Of a DNA stretch of 64,000 nt, positions 1 to 10,049 are shown in pieces. The notes below the pieces were generated by a model. It saw only the letters and a list, made by a program, of their open reading frames with translations. It had not been told where the DNA came from and did not search any database. Location of the stretch: assembly GCF_010728725.1 (NCBI RefSeq), contig NZ_AP022606.1, forward strand, positions 868,001 to 932,000, in the 5' to 3' direction. The number at the start of each line of letters is the position of its first letter. Positions within the stretch are counted from its first letter, which is position 1. The position numbers and the translations under genes are program-made. The DNA comes from Mycobacterium branderi (GTDB lineage Bacteria > Actinomycetota > Actinomycetes > Mycobacteriales > Mycobacteriaceae).

Positions 1-906
1 CACGGAAGTGCGCATGTTGTCGTTGATGCCGATGGCCTTGCGGTCGGTCAGCGCCACCCCGGCCTTGTCGAGTCCGTAGCCCTCGACGTTCGGGGCAAAC
101 CCGATGGCCTGCAACACTTTATCGGCCTTGAGTTCCTGCGACTGGCCATCTTTGCTGACGGTGACGGTCACCTGCGCGCCGTCGTCGTTCATGCCCTCCA
201 CCTTGGTCCCGGTGAGGATTTTGACGCCCAGCTTCTTGAACTGCTTTTCGATCTCCTTGGATACCTCGGCGTCCTCGTTGGGCAGGGCGCGCGAAAGGAA
301 TTCGACGATCGTCACGTCGACGCCGTAATTGGCCAGCACGTAGCCGAACTCCATGCCGATGGCGCCCGCGCCGGCGATGATGATCGAGCCGGGCAGCTCG
401 CGGGACAGGATCTGCTCCTCGTAGGTGACGACGTTGCCGGAGAGCGACGTGCCCGGCACCAGTCGGGTGCTGCTTCCGGTCGCGATGATCGCGTTGTCGA
501 AGGTGACGGTGTCGGTGCCGCCGTCGTTGAGTTCGACCGCCAGCGTGTTGGGGTCGGTGAACCTGCCGTAGCCGTGGATTTCGGTGATCTTGTTCTTCTT
601 CATCAAGAAGTGCACACCGGCGACCCGGCCCTCGGCCACCTTGCGGCTGCGGTCGTAGGCGATGCCGTAGTCGAAGGTGGCCTCGCCGCTGATCCCGAAG
701 GTCTTGGCTTCCTTGGTGAAGATGTGGGCCAGTTCGGCGTTGCGCAGCAGCGACTTGGACGGGATGCAGCCGACGTTGAGGCATACGCCGCCCCAGTATT
801 TGGGTTCGACGACTGCGGTGTTCAGACCCAGCTGGGCGGCGCGGATCGCGGCGACGTAACCGCCGGGTCCGGCTCCGAGGACGACGACGTCATAGTGAGA
901 AGTCAC
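1..906 (-). CDS. lpdC: Dihydrolipoyl dehydrogenase LpdC, C-terminus off the left edge
   Basis: This is the E3 flavoprotein that reoxidises lipoamide with NAD+ in the pyruvate dehydrogenase and peroxynitrite reductase complexes of mycobacteria. The 302 visible codons begin at a GTG, followed by the FAD-binding motif [10 protein letters not shown], the redox-active disulfide motif [12 protein letters not shown], and the NAD-binding motif [10 protein letters not shown]. About 160 C-terminal residues, including the catalytic His-Glu pair, lie outside the window. The sequence agrees closely with recalled M. tuberculosis LpdC (Rv0462), and the next genes follow the same order as Rv0461-Rv0457c. Confidence 0.95.
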   Translation of the reverse strand, partial: MTSHYDVVVLGAGPGGYVAAIRAAQLGLNTAVVEPKYWGGVCLNVGCIPSKSLLRNAELAHIFTKEAKTFGISGEATFDYGIAYDRSRKVAEGRVAGVHFLMKKNKITEIHGYGRFTDPNTLAVELNDGGTDTVTFDNAIIATGSSTRLVPGTSLSGNVVTYEEQILSRELPGSIIIAGAGAIGMEFGYVLANYGVDVTIVEFLSRALPNEDAEVSKEIEKQFKKLGVKILTGTKVEGMNDDGAQVTVTVSKDGQSQELKADKVLQAIGFAPNVEGYGLDKAGVALTDRKAIGINDNMRTSV

Positions 907-938
907 GAGCTCACCCTAACGGGCGTGCTCGCGCGGGG

Positions 939-1421
939 TCAGTAGGGAATGATTCCCGCCAGGCAGTGGCCCGTCGTGTGGTCGCAGTAGAAGGCGCCGT
1001 AGAACGGCGCCGCGGCGGCGACGGAGGCAAACACCGCCGACATCATCGCGATCCCCAGCGCCGAGAGCAGCGGCCGGTCGGGCACCATCGCCAGCATCAG
1101 CGCGGCGACGACGCACACGACGACGTAGACCAGGGTGACGAAGACGACCGGGGTCTTGTGTGGGGAAGGGTCGCGCGTCCACCAGTAGAAGAGCCCCGCT
1201 CCGATCCCCGCCGCGGGGACCCACACCGCGACGAGCAACAGGACGTAGTGCCACCACTTCAGGTAGTGATAGCGGCTGGGCACCGTGATCGACGGCGCCG
1301 GCGCGGGGATGGGCTCGAGCGGCGGCGGTGCGTCCGCGGCACCCTTCGCGACGGCGTGCGCGTCGGTGTCGAAGCTCGGCGTGTAGGGCTCGGTCTTCGG
1401 CAGGGATTCGTCGTCAGACAG
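939..1421 (-). CDS. Conserved membrane protein, Rv0461-like, probable CTG start
   Basis: A 160-residue protein of unknown function has a Pro-rich cytoplasmic N-terminus and about three hydrophobic segments (YVLLLVAVWVPAAGIGAGLF and later ones), so it is likely in the inner membrane. The frame is open upstream of the GTG at 1283 and the in-frame stop at 1425-1427 leaves only a CTG at 1421. That CTG has GAGG about 9 bases upstream and overlaps the stop of the upstream gene by 8 bases, suggesting translational coupling. The shorter GTG form (114 aa) is the alternative. It sits between the Rv0460-like gene and lpdC. Confidence 0.75.
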   Translation of the reverse strand: MSDDESLPKTEPYTPSFDTDAHAVAKGAADAPPPLEPIPAPAPSITVPSRYHYLKWWHYVLLLVAVWVPAAGIGAGLFYWWTRDPSPHKTPVVFVTLVYVVVCVVAALMLAMVPDRPLLSALGIAMMSAVFASVAAAAPFYGAFYCDHTTGHCLAGIIPY

Positions 1422-1692
1422 GGGTCATCACCTCGATCAGCGCGAGCGCACCGAACCACCCCGGCGCCACCGCGAGCGTGAAGGCGCCCAGCGCGCTCAC
1501 CCATCGCCGCCGGGAGATCAAGATCAGCAGCAGCCCTGCGGCGCTGGGCAATCCGACCACCAGCGCGATGACGACGTCGGGCCGGATTCGGGCACTGACG
1601 AGCAGGGTGGCCGCTGTTCCCGCTAGCACCCCGACCGCGACGCCGACCAACATTGCGCTGGTCAGCATCCATGGGCGCGGTAGCGGAATCAC
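1414..1692 (-). CDS. Small hydrophobic protein, Rv0460-like
   Basis: A 92-residue protein starts at a GTG, or 8 codons later at an ATG giving MLTSAMLV. It contains about three hydrophobic segments with an Arg-rich loop (ISRRRW) between the last two, typical of a small inner-membrane protein. No catalytic motif is visible and I do not know its function. It overlaps the following membrane protein gene and is placed like Rv0460 in M. tuberculosis, downstream of the DUF779 gene. Confidence 0.8.
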   Translation of the reverse strand: MIPLPRPWMLTSAMLVGVAVGVLAGTAATLLVSARIRPDVVIALVVGLPSAAGLLLILISRRRWVSALGAFTLAVAPGWFGALALIEVMTPV

Positions 1693-1722
1693 GGCTTACG
1701 ACGATACTGCGGTAGCTGGCAG

Positions 1723-2213
1723 CTAGCGCGGTACGCGATCGGCGCGCCCCCGTGGTATTGAGCACGCGTCAGCAGCCTCGGCCACGACCGGACTCCGGCT
1801 CGGTGGTCGCTCACCGCGCGCGTAGGCCACGCCGGTGATCACCGGGCCGCTTGACAGCGCCGCGTTCTCGTCGTCGCTGAAGGCCCGCCCTCGCGACAGA
1901 AACCGCATGCCCTCGGGGGCTTCCAGGCTGAACCCGCCGCCGCGTCCGGGGACCACGTCGATGACCAGCTGGGTGTGTTTCCACGCGTCGAACTGCGGGC
2001 CCGAGATCCACACCGGCACCCCGTCTCCGACGTCTACTACCCCGAGCAGCACGTCGCGGTCGCCGACGATGAAGTCCCCGTCCGGGTAGCACATCGGCGA
2101 GGACCCGTCGCAGCACCCGCCGGACTGGTGGAACATCACCGGTCCGTGCCGCTCGATCAGCTCGCCCAGCAGCTTCGCGGCGGCGGCGGTGATCACCACC
2201 CGGGGCGGCACCA

Positions 2214-2214
<1 letters not shown>
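1723..2214 (-). CDS. DUF779 family protein, Rv0459-like
   Basis: A 163-residue protein of the DUF779 family, usually encoded beside aldehyde dehydrogenases. It has a Cys-containing motif HQSGGCCDGSSPMC near residues 29-42 and a conserved segment DAWKHTQLVIDVVPGRGGGFSLE. Its ATG shares one base with the TGA stop of the upstream aldehyde dehydrogenase (2212-2216), so the two are almost certainly co-translated. The biochemical role of DUF779 is unknown; a function supporting the dehydrogenase is an inference from this linkage. The last 25 residues are Arg/Pro-rich and may be variable. Confidence 0.88.
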
Positions 2215-3737
<1,523 letters not shown>

Positions 3738-3793
3738 CGTTTCAGCTCCTCGTCGTTTCCCGTGATACAACTCACACTACCGCTGCGGCGACA

Positions 3794-5809
3794 ATGGCTT
3801 CCATGGCGGCTGACGAGCTCGACGACCCGTATCTGTGGCTGGAGGACATCACCGGCGACGACGCGCTCGATTGGGTACGCGCCCGCAACGAGCCGACGGT
3901 GTCGGCGTTCGGCGGTCCCGATTTCGAGCGGATGCGGGCCGAGGCTCTCGAGGTGCTCGACACCGATGCCCGCATCCCGTATGTGCGTCGCCGCGGCGAG
4001 TACCTGTACAACTTCTGGCGCGACGCGGCCAACCCGCGCGGGCTGTGGCGGCGCACCACGTTGGAGTCTTACCGCAGCGACTCACCCGACTGGGATGTGC
4101 TGATCGACGTAGATGCCCTGGCCGCGGCCGACGACGAGAACTGGGTGTGGGCCGGCGCAGTGGTCATCGAACCCGAGTACACCCGGGCGTTGATCAGCCT
4201 GTCGCGCGGCGGCTCGGACGCGGCAATTGTACGCGAATTCGACATCGTGACAAGGACATTCGTCGCTGACGGGTTCGAGCTTCCCGAGGCCAAAACCAAC
4301 ATCGGCTGGGCCGACCCCGATACCGTGTTGGTGGGCACCGACTTCGGCGACGGCTCGCTGACCGAATCCGGCTATCCGCGGATCGTCAAGCGCTGGCGGC
4401 GCGGCCAGCCGCTGGCCGAGGCGACGACGCTGTTCGAGGGGTCACGCAGCGACGTGATCGTCACGGCGGGCGTCGACCGCACACCGGGTTTCGAGCGGAC
4501 GATGGTGCGGCGCGCCATCGACTTCTTCAACGACGAGGTCTACGAGCTGCGCGGCGAGGAGCTGATCCGCATCGACGCGCCCACCGACGCGACGGTCTCC
4601 GTCCATCGGCAGTGGTTGCTGATCGAGTTGCGCACCGACTGGTTCACCGGCAGCGCCTCGTATGCGGCGGGGTCGCTGCTGGCCGCCGACTACGACGAAT
4701 TCCTCGCCGGCACAGCAGAGTTGACGGTCGTGTTCGAGCCCGACGAGCACACCGCGCTGAACCACTACGCGTGGACCCGTGACCGGCTCGTGGTGGTCAC
4801 GCTGGCCGACGTGGCCAGCCGAGTCGAGATAATCGAGCCCGGCAGTTGGGACCGACGACCGGTCGACGATGTGCCGGCCAACACCAACACCGTCGTCGTG
4901 GCCGCCGACGACCTCGGCGACGAGATCTTTTTGGACTCCAGCGGATTCGACACGCCGTCGCGGCTGTTACATGGCGCCGCGGGCGGACCGCTGCACCAGA
5001 TCAAGTCTGCGCCGGCGTTTTTCGACGCCGACGGCCTGTCGGTGACGCAATACTTCGTGGCGTCGGCGGACGGCACGTCGATTCCGTACTTCGTGGTGCG
5101 GCCGCGCGATGCCGCGGGTCCGACGTTGCTTGGTGGCTATGGCGGGTTCGAGGTGGCGCGCACGCCGGGATACGACGGAGTGTTGGGCCGGTTGTGGCTG
5201 GCGCGCGGCGGCACCTATGTATTGGCCAACATCCGCGGCGGCGGTGAGTACGAGCCGACCTGGCACACCCAGGCGATGCGCGAAGGCCGCCATCTGGTCG
5301 CTGAGGACTTCGCCGCGGTGGCAAGGGATTTGGTGGAGCGCGGCATCACCACCGTCGGGCAGCTCGGGGCGCAGGGCGGCAGCAACGGCGGGCTGCTGAT
5401 GGGCATCATGCTGACCCAATACCCGCAGCTGTTCGGCGCGCTGGTGTGCCAGGTGCCGCTGCTGGACATGCGCCGCTACCACCTGCTGCTGGCGGGTGCC
5501 TCGTGGGTGGCCGAGTACGGCGATCCCGACGACCCCGAGGACTGGGAGTTCATCTCCGAATACTCGCCGTACCATCATATTTCGGCAGATGCGCAGTACC
5601 CGCCGGTGCTGATCACCACGTCGACCCGCGACGACCGGGTGCATCCGGGTCATGCCCGCAAGATGACCGCCGCGCTGGAGGCGGCCGGGCATCGGGTCTG
5701 GTACTACGAGAACATCGAGGGCGGGCACGCCGGCGCGGCCGACAACGCGCAGGTCGCGTTCAAGTCGGCGCTGAGCTTCTCGTTCCTGTGGCGGATGCTG
5801 AGTACTTGA
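3794..5809 (+). CDS. Prolyl oligopeptidase family (S9) serine peptidase, Rv0457c-like
   Basis: A 671-residue S9A-type peptidase with an N-terminal beta-propeller and C-terminal alpha/beta hydrolase domain. The nucleophile is Ser530 in GGSNGG, the acid lies in TSTRDDRVHPGH and the base His in EGGHAGAADN. No signal peptide is seen, so it is probably cytoplasmic and cleaves short peptides after proline. Two ATGs (3794 and 3803) are possible starts; neither has a good ribosome binding site. Frame stays open upstream into the divergent dehydrogenase, which is spurious. It marks the last gene collinear with M. tuberculosis before the accessory region. Confidence 0.93.
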   Translation: MASMAADELDDPYLWLEDITGDDALDWVRARNEPTVSAFGGPDFERMRAEALEVLDTDARIPYVRRRGEYLYNFWRDAANPRGLWRRTTLESYRSDSPDWDVLIDVDALAAADDENWVWAGAVVIEPEYTRALISLSRGGSDAAIVREFDIVTRTFVADGFELPEAKTNIGWADPDTVLVGTDFGDGSLTESGYPRIVKRWRRGQPLAEATTLFEGSRSDVIVTAGVDRTPGFERTMVRRAIDFFNDEVYELRGEELIRIDAPTDATVSVHRQWLLIELRTDWFTGSASYAAGSLLAADYDEFLAGTAELTVVFEPDEHTALNHYAWTRDRLVVVTLADVASRVEIIEPGSWDRRPVDDVPANTNTVVVAADDLGDEIFLDSSGFDTPSRLLHGAAGGPLHQIKSAPAFFDADGLSVTQYFVASADGTSIPYFVVRPRDAAGPTLLGGYGGFEVARTPGYDGVLGRLWLARGGTYVLANIRGGGEYEPTWHTQAMREGRHLVAEDFAAVARDLVERGITTVGQLGAQGGSNGGLLMGIMLTQYPQLFGALVCQVPLLDMRRYHLLLAGASWVAEYGDPDDPEDWEFISEYSPYHHISADAQYPPVLITTSTRDDRVHPGHARKMTAALEAAGHRVWYYENIEGGHAGAADNAQVAFKSALSFSFLWRMLST

Positions 5810-5841
5810 CAGAGCAAACAACGAAGGTGTGGTGTTGTGGC

Positions 5842-6489
5842 ATGCGATCGCCGTACGCGCTATGTGCGACGGTCGCTGCCGCCGCGGCGCTGTTCGCAGT
5901 GCCCGGCTGCACCAGGGTAGTGGCCGGTATTGCCGTACCGAGCGCTGGCGGCGTAAGCGCGAACAGCGCTGCGTGCGAGCACGTTTCTGCGCCGTTGACA
6001 GCGATCCAGACGCATGCGGCCGGTGAGCCGCAGTTACGGATTCCCCAGCCGTCCGACTGGCAGCGTAACTCGATGCTTGATTCAGAGATGATTCGCTTCG
6101 CGATGGCAAACCAGAAACTGACTGCGGACAAGTTCACTCCTACAGCCGTGGTAACCCTCGAATCGGCGCCCGGCATGACCCAAGATCGCCAAAAGATATT
6201 CGAACAGGAACGAGCGACGCTAGTAGATCGGCTGGGGGCCACCGACCTGCGCAGCACCGAAACATCCCGCTGCGGTCAGCCAGCTGTGCTGACCAGCTTC
6301 AACGCCCCTGCGATGGGCCGGATTCCGCCGCGGAAAGCCAAGACGCTCATGGTGTTCGGCGCCTTCAGCGGCCGCACCTACGTTGTCACGGTCACCGTTC
6401 AGTCGACAGATCCGGACAACCCCACATACGCGCGCGACACGCAAACCATACTGACCGGGTTTCAAATGTTGCCGCCCGAGGCAGGCTGA
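5842..6489 (+). CDS. Lipoprotein of LpqN/LpqT type
   Basis: A 215-residue protein begins with a hydrophobic signal ending in FAVPGC, a plausible lipobox with Cys at residue 23, so it should be lipid-anchored outside the plasma membrane. The mature part has IPQPSDWQ near the start and a final LTGFQM segment, resembling the mycobacterial LpqN-type fold; that family call is tentative. The ATG at 5842 is used because it directly precedes the signal peptide. The stop is only 5 bases before the next ATG, making an operon with the Mca-like gene. Confidence 0.72.
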   Translation: MRSPYALCATVAAAAALFAVPGCTRVVAGIAVPSAGGVSANSAACEHVSAPLTAIQTHAAGEPQLRIPQPSDWQRNSMLDSEMIRFAMANQKLTADKFTPTAVVTLESAPGMTQDRQKIFEQERATLVDRLGATDLRSTETSRCGQPAVLTSFNAPAMGRIPPRKAKTLMVFGAFSGRTYVVTVTVQSTDPDNPTYARDTQTILTGFQMLPPEAG

Positions 6490-6494
6490 TCGCT

Positions 6495-7409
6495 ATGCGG
6501 CTCATGGCGGTGCACGCCCATCCGGATGACGAATCGACCAGGGGCACAGCCACGTTGGCCAAATATGCGGCTGAGGGCCACGACGTGTTGGTGGTGACGC
6601 TGACCGGCGGTGAACGCGGCGACGTCCTCAACCCGGCGATGGACCAGCCGGGCGTCAAAGACAACCTGGCCGAGCTACGCCGTACTGAAATGGCCAGGGC
6701 AGCAGAGATTCTGGGTGTCCAGCATCGCTGGCTTGGCTACGTCGACTCCGGGCTGTTTCACGCCGATTCCCAGCTGCCGGCCGACTGTTTCGCCGAGGTT
6801 CCCCTGGAGGAGTCGACGGGACGGCTGGTGGGACTGATTCGCGACTTCAAGCCCCATGTGATGATCACCTATGACGAAAATGGCGGCTACCCCCATCCCG
6901 ACCACATTCGCTGCCACCAGGTTTCGACGGCCGCATACCAAGCCAGCGGTGAACCCAGCGCCTATCCGGAGACAGGAACCCCGTGGACGGTCGCCAAGAT
7001 CTATCACATCCACCAGCCGATCCGGATAACGTTGTCGATGGTCAAACTTGCCGGACGACTGGAGAAGCTTTATCGGGCGGGCGCCCGATTTCTGCCTAAC
7101 CGTCCGCACATACCTCGAATTCGGTTACGACTTGATAGTCGAGCACTCCGGTTGGTAGAAGCCTTGAGGCGCCTGCCATTGCAGCGGCCCAGCACGCTCA
7201 CCGAGATCAGCTGCAGTGAATACTTCGGTGTACGAGACGCGGCATTGCGCGCCCACGCAAGCCAAGTCGACCCGAACGGGTTCTTCTTCGTCATTCCGCT
7301 GGAGTGGAGACAGCGGCTCTGGCCGACCGAAAAGTTCCGGCTCGCTCATTCCCGGGTTCCCGCATCAGTCCCGGAATCCGATCTGTTCGCGGGTATTGCC
7401 ATCGACTAA
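6495..7409 (+). CDS. Mca/MshB-type (PIG-L/LmbE) zinc deacetylase or mycothiol conjugate amidase paralogue
   Basis: A 304-residue PIG-L family metal hydrolase. The zinc motif AHPDDES (residues 8-14) and the second HPDH motif are intact, and the body ([49 protein letters not shown] at the end) matches recalled mycothiol S-conjugate amidase Mca. Mca cleaves mycothiol conjugates to export detoxified mercapturic acids. The true Mca gene is expected elsewhere, so this is probably a second copy with its own substrate. The middle region (residues 165-220) differs most. Its stop overlaps the convergent DinB-like gene by 4 bases. Confidence 0.85.
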   Translation: MRLMAVHAHPDDESTRGTATLAKYAAEGHDVLVVTLTGGERGDVLNPAMDQPGVKDNLAELRRTEMARAAEILGVQHRWLGYVDSGLFHADSQLPADCFAEVPLEESTGRLVGLIRDFKPHVMITYDENGGYPHPDHIRCHQVSTAAYQASGEPSAYPETGTPWTVAKIYHIHQPIRITLSMVKLAGRLEKLYRAGARFLPNRPHIPRIRLRLDSRALRLVEALRRLPLQRPSTLTEISCSEYFGVRDAALRAHASQVDPNGFFFVIPLEWRQRLWPTEKFRLAHSRVPASVPESDLFAGIAID

Positions 7410-7954
7410 GCGCCGCCGACCACCGCGCTGATCCGGCGAATATCGGCAAGATGGTGGACGCCTTCGTGCATTGCCTGGCGGACAAGCCAACGGGCAGTGC
7501 GATGTTCGCCTGGCAGGCGAGTCGCGGTCCGATCCCACTCCGCTTCGCGGGTGTGGGCGATTTCCTCACAGAACCCCGCCGTCGTCGCCGCAAGCTCGTC
7601 CAGCACTGCTGCCACGTCGCGATCGTTGTAGCGGAACCGTCGCGCCCGTAGGTCGTTGAACATCGGCTCCAGCATCGGCTGGTCCTCGGTGCGGGTGCGG
7701 TGCAGCCGGATGGTGAAGGTGAGGTAGACGTCGCGCAGATGGCAGACATACTCGGTGATTGACCAAACTCGCGGAGTGGGACGCTGCCGCAGCGCCTCGA
7801 GCGGGACGCCGGAGAGTGATTCACGAACCGTGGCCGCCAAACCGCCGATGACCTCGACGGCCTGCTCGATGGTGATCTCCGGATAGGCCAAAGCGCAATC
7901 CGCGCAAACATGATCTTCTGCCGCGAGCGGCGGTAGCTGGCTGTCGCTGGTCAT
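7406..7954 (-). CDS. DinB-like superfamily protein
   Basis: A 182-residue four-helix protein of the DinB/YfiT type. The metal-binding histidines are visible in YVCHLRDVY and in the C-terminal EGVHHLADI. Family members include mycothiol- or bacillithiol-dependent transferases, so a thiol-S-transferase role is possible but not shown. The ATG at 7954 is preceded by GAAGGG and starts 2 bases after the DAHP synthase stop, so it is the second gene of that operon. Longer in-frame extension into the synthase gene was discarded. Confidence 0.82.
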   Translation of the reverse strand: MTSDSQLPPLAAEDHVCADCALAYPEITIEQAVEVIGGLAATVRESLSGVPLEALRQRPTPRVWSITEYVCHLRDVYLTFTIRLHRTRTEDQPMLEPMFNDLRARRFRYNDRDVAAVLDELAATTAGFCEEIAHTREAEWDRTATRLPGEHRTARWLVRQAMHEGVHHLADIRRISAVVGGA

Positions 7955-7956
7955 GT

Positions 7957-9015
7957 TCAGCCCTTCGCTGCGTAGAGACCCGCCAACACGTCGGCGGTGG
8001 TGGACAAGTCCATGCACGGATCGGTCACCGATCGGCCGTATACCAACTCCCCGCTCAGCGGTTGCGCGCCTGCGACCAAGAAGCTTTCCAGCATCAGGCC
8101 GGCGATGCCGCGTTCGCCCGCGCCGATGCGTGCGGTCACCTCCGCCGCGACCTGCGCCTGGCGGACGTGGTCCTTACCGGAGTTGGCATGCGAACAGTCG
8201 ATCATGACGTGTCCGGGCAATCCCAGTTTGCGGAGTTGCGCGACCGCGGTAGCCACCGAGGCGGCATCGTGGTTGGGACCGGCAGAGCCGCCCCGCAGGA
8301 TCACATGGCAGTCGGGGTTGCCCGTCGTCTCCACAACGGCTGCGCGGCCGACGTTGTCGACGCCGAAAAAGCTGTGTGGTGCGGCCGCGGCTTTGACGCC
8401 GTCGATCGCGACCTGGATGGCACCGTCGGTGCCGTTCTTGAATCCGACCGGCATTGACAGCCCGGACGCCAACTGCCGGTGCACTTGTGATTCGGTCGTT
8501 CGGGCGCCGATCGCGCCCCAGGCGACCGCGTCGGCGATGTACTGCGGGCTGGTGGGCTCCAGGAACTCGCAGCCCACCGGCAGGCCGAGGTCGATGACGT
8601 CGAGCAGTAGCCGACGGGCAGTGCGCAGTCCGCGTGCGACGTCGAAGCTGCCGTCCAGGCCCGGATCGTTGATCAGTCCCTTCCAGCCGACAGTGGTGCG
8701 GGGTTTCTCGAAGTAGACCCGCATCACGATTTTCAGTCGGTCGCCGTAGATGGTGGCGAGCTCGGCGAGGCGATGTGCGTAGTCCAGCGCGGCGGCCGGA
8801 TCGTGGACTGAGCAGGGCCCGACGACGACCAGCAGTCGGTTATCGCGACCGCCCAGGACTGCGGCGATATCGTCGCGGTCGCGCTGGACGGCCTCGGCCC
8901 GGGCCGACGTCAGTGGCAGCTCGGTGCGGATTGCGTTGGGCGCCGGGATTTCTCGGAATGCGACGATCCGGCGGTCGCTGGTGTCGTTTGTCGCGGCACT
9001 ACTGGCGGTCGACAT
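7957..9015 (-). CDS. Class I 3-deoxy-7-phosphoheptulonate (DAHP) synthase
   Basis: A 352-residue class I alpha (E. coli AroF/G/H type) DAHP synthase, which condenses phosphoenolpyruvate and erythrose 4-phosphate as the first step of aromatic amino acid synthesis. Motifs include VVVGPCSVHD, MRVYFEKPRTTVGWKGLINDP, GARTTESQVHR, ILRGG and MIDCSHANSGK. Mycobacteria normally rely on a class II enzyme (AroG, Rv2178c), so this is likely a second, separately controlled isozyme. An upstream leader peptide and intrinsic terminator (9074-9211) indicate attenuation by aromatic amino acid supply. A DinB-like gene follows at once. Confidence 0.94.
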   Translation of the reverse strand: MSTASSAATNDTSDRRIVAFREIPAPNAIRTELPLTSARAEAVQRDRDDIAAVLGGRDNRLLVVVGPCSVHDPAAALDYAHRLAELATIYGDRLKIVMRVYFEKPRTTVGWKGLINDPGLDGSFDVARGLRTARRLLLDVIDLGLPVGCEFLEPTSPQYIADAVAWGAIGARTTESQVHRQLASGLSMPVGFKNGTDGAIQVAIDGVKAAAAPHSFFGVDNVGRAAVVETTGNPDCHVILRGGSAGPNHDAASVATAVAQLRKLGLPGHVMIDCSHANSGKDHVRQAQVAAEVTARIGAGERGIAGLMLESFLVAGAQPLSGELVYGRSVTDPCMDLSTTADVLAGLYAAKG

Positions 9016-9073
9016 GGGAGGTTGTGCCTTTCTGTGATGGTCCAGGGCACGCCCACTGGTTCCCGATGCCCTG

Positions 9074-9108
9074 AAAAACGAAAAGCAGCGACCTTCTGGT
9101 CACTGCTT
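9074..9108 (-). terminator. Intrinsic terminator acting as attenuator before the DAHP synthase gene
   Basis: On the minus strand AAGCAGTGACC pairs with GGTCGCTGCTT through an AGAA loop (11 pairs including one G-T). The run TTCGTTTTT follows. The hairpin lies 58 bases upstream of the DAHP synthase start and downstream of the leader peptide, the arrangement of a transcription attenuator. Confidence 0.8.
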
Positions 9109-9109
9109 G

Positions 9110-9173
9110 GGCTCCGGGTATCGGTCGTGCGCCGACTCAGTCAGACGCTCCATGCACGGCCCCACCCGGAGCC
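9110..9173 (-). promoter_or_regulatory. Leader RNA helix next to the attenuator terminator
   Basis: GGCTCCGGGT at 9173-9164, inside the leader coding sequence just after the Phe codon, is perfectly complementary to ACCCGGAGCC at 9119-9110. The second arm ends one base before the terminator stem. A ribosome stalled on the aromatic codons would mask the first arm. I could not trace a clear antiterminator that sequesters the terminator stem, so the switching partner remains open. Confidence 0.55.
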
Positions 9174-9211
9174 GAGATAAAGCGCCAATACGCGCGCACG
9201 GCGATGTTCAC
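9137..9211 (-). CDS. Aromatic leader peptide of the DAHP synthase attenuator
   Basis: A 24-codon reading frame starts at GTG (9211) and ends at TGA (9137). Its product begins VNIAVRAYWRFISAP, with Tyr, Trp and Phe within four consecutive codons (9190-9179). It ends 28 bases before the terminator stem. Clustering of all three aromatic residues in front of a DAHP synthase fits ribosome-mediated attenuation, as described for an aroF leader in Corynebacterium. A second in-frame GTG four codons later could be the real start; the ribosome binding site is weak. Confidence 0.68.
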   Translation of the reverse strand: MNIAVRAYWRFISAPGGAVHGASD

Positions 9212-9298
9212 GTCGGCGAACTTACCACGGGGCGCATTCAGCCGCCCAGCCAAGCGCCGTCCCGTGCTGGTAATCCAGCCTGATCTATACAACGCCAG

Positions 9299-9877
9299 TC
9301 ACGGCTCGATTGTCGACGGCAGAGGATGGTCGGGCTCTAGCGCAGGCAGGCCATCGATGCTCTGACGGTTGTCGCCACTGATTCGATGCGCGAACTTCTC
9401 GTCGGGCTGCTTGGTGTGATGCGCATCGAGGACGGGCCGCTCACCGACGAGCTCGTAGTAGGGTACCGAGAAACCACAGGCGTCGGCGATCCGCTCGACG
9501 TCGATCACGATGGCCGCCCGTATACCAGGATGCTGCATCCCGAAATATGGTCTGAGACTGTCGAATTCGACATCGTCGGGCCTTACCACCCGTCCGGTGC
9601 CAAACAGCCGCAGGATCCGCGAGTTTCGGGCAAACGAGCAGAACATGACGGTGATCCGACCGTTGTCCCGCAGATGCGCGATCGTTTCTGCGCCACTCCC
9701 GAACAGGTCGAGATAGGCAACCCTCCGCTCGTCGAGCACGGCGAACGTATCGCGATATCCCTTGGGCGACAGGTTGACCCGCCCTCCCTCCGAGGGAGCC
9801 GTCGCAACGAAGAACATGGCCTGTTGCCGAATGAACTCTTGCAACGACTCGTCGACACGCGAGAACACCTTCGCCAC
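9299..9877 (-). CDS. Pyridoxamine 5'-phosphate oxidase-fold flavin protein
   Basis: A 192-residue protein with the split-barrel flavin fold: FFVATAPSEGGRVNLSPKGYRDTF, FGSGAETIAHLRDNGRITVMFC and the RILRLFGTGRVV strand are characteristic of the PNPOx-like superfamily, which binds FMN, F420 or heme. The GTG start is preceded by GGGGAG. Substrate is unknown. It is separated from the DAHP synthase leader by about 90 bp and from the P450 by about 170 bp in which I see nothing distinctive. Confidence 0.83.
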   Translation of the reverse strand: MAKVFSRVDESLQEFIRQQAMFFVATAPSEGGRVNLSPKGYRDTFAVLDERRVAYLDLFGSGAETIAHLRDNGRITVMFCSFARNSRILRLFGTGRVVRPDDVEFDSLRPYFGMQHPGIRAAIVIDVERIADACGFSVPYYELVGERPVLDAHHTKQPDEKFAHRISGDNRQSIDGLPALEPDHPLPSTIEP

Positions 9878-10049
9878 GTACTCCCCTTCCGTCCTGCGCC
9901 CGGCACAGACCCGCAGCCTAACGAGGTGAACGGGGCGAGCGCGACTGAGATTTGCCTCTCGCCCTGAGCGCTATTCAGGAGAATCGGCCGAAGGGCAACC
10001 CGGCGTCAGGTCTGCTCGGCGAGTTTATCGAGGGTTCCGCAGCCGGACT

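Noticed and set aside
9299..9877. PNPOx-fold protein as the missing flavin reductase for DszA/DszC
   Set aside because: It is outside the mobile element, on the other strand, and resembles PNPOx-like proteins rather than the NADH-FMN reductase family of DszD.
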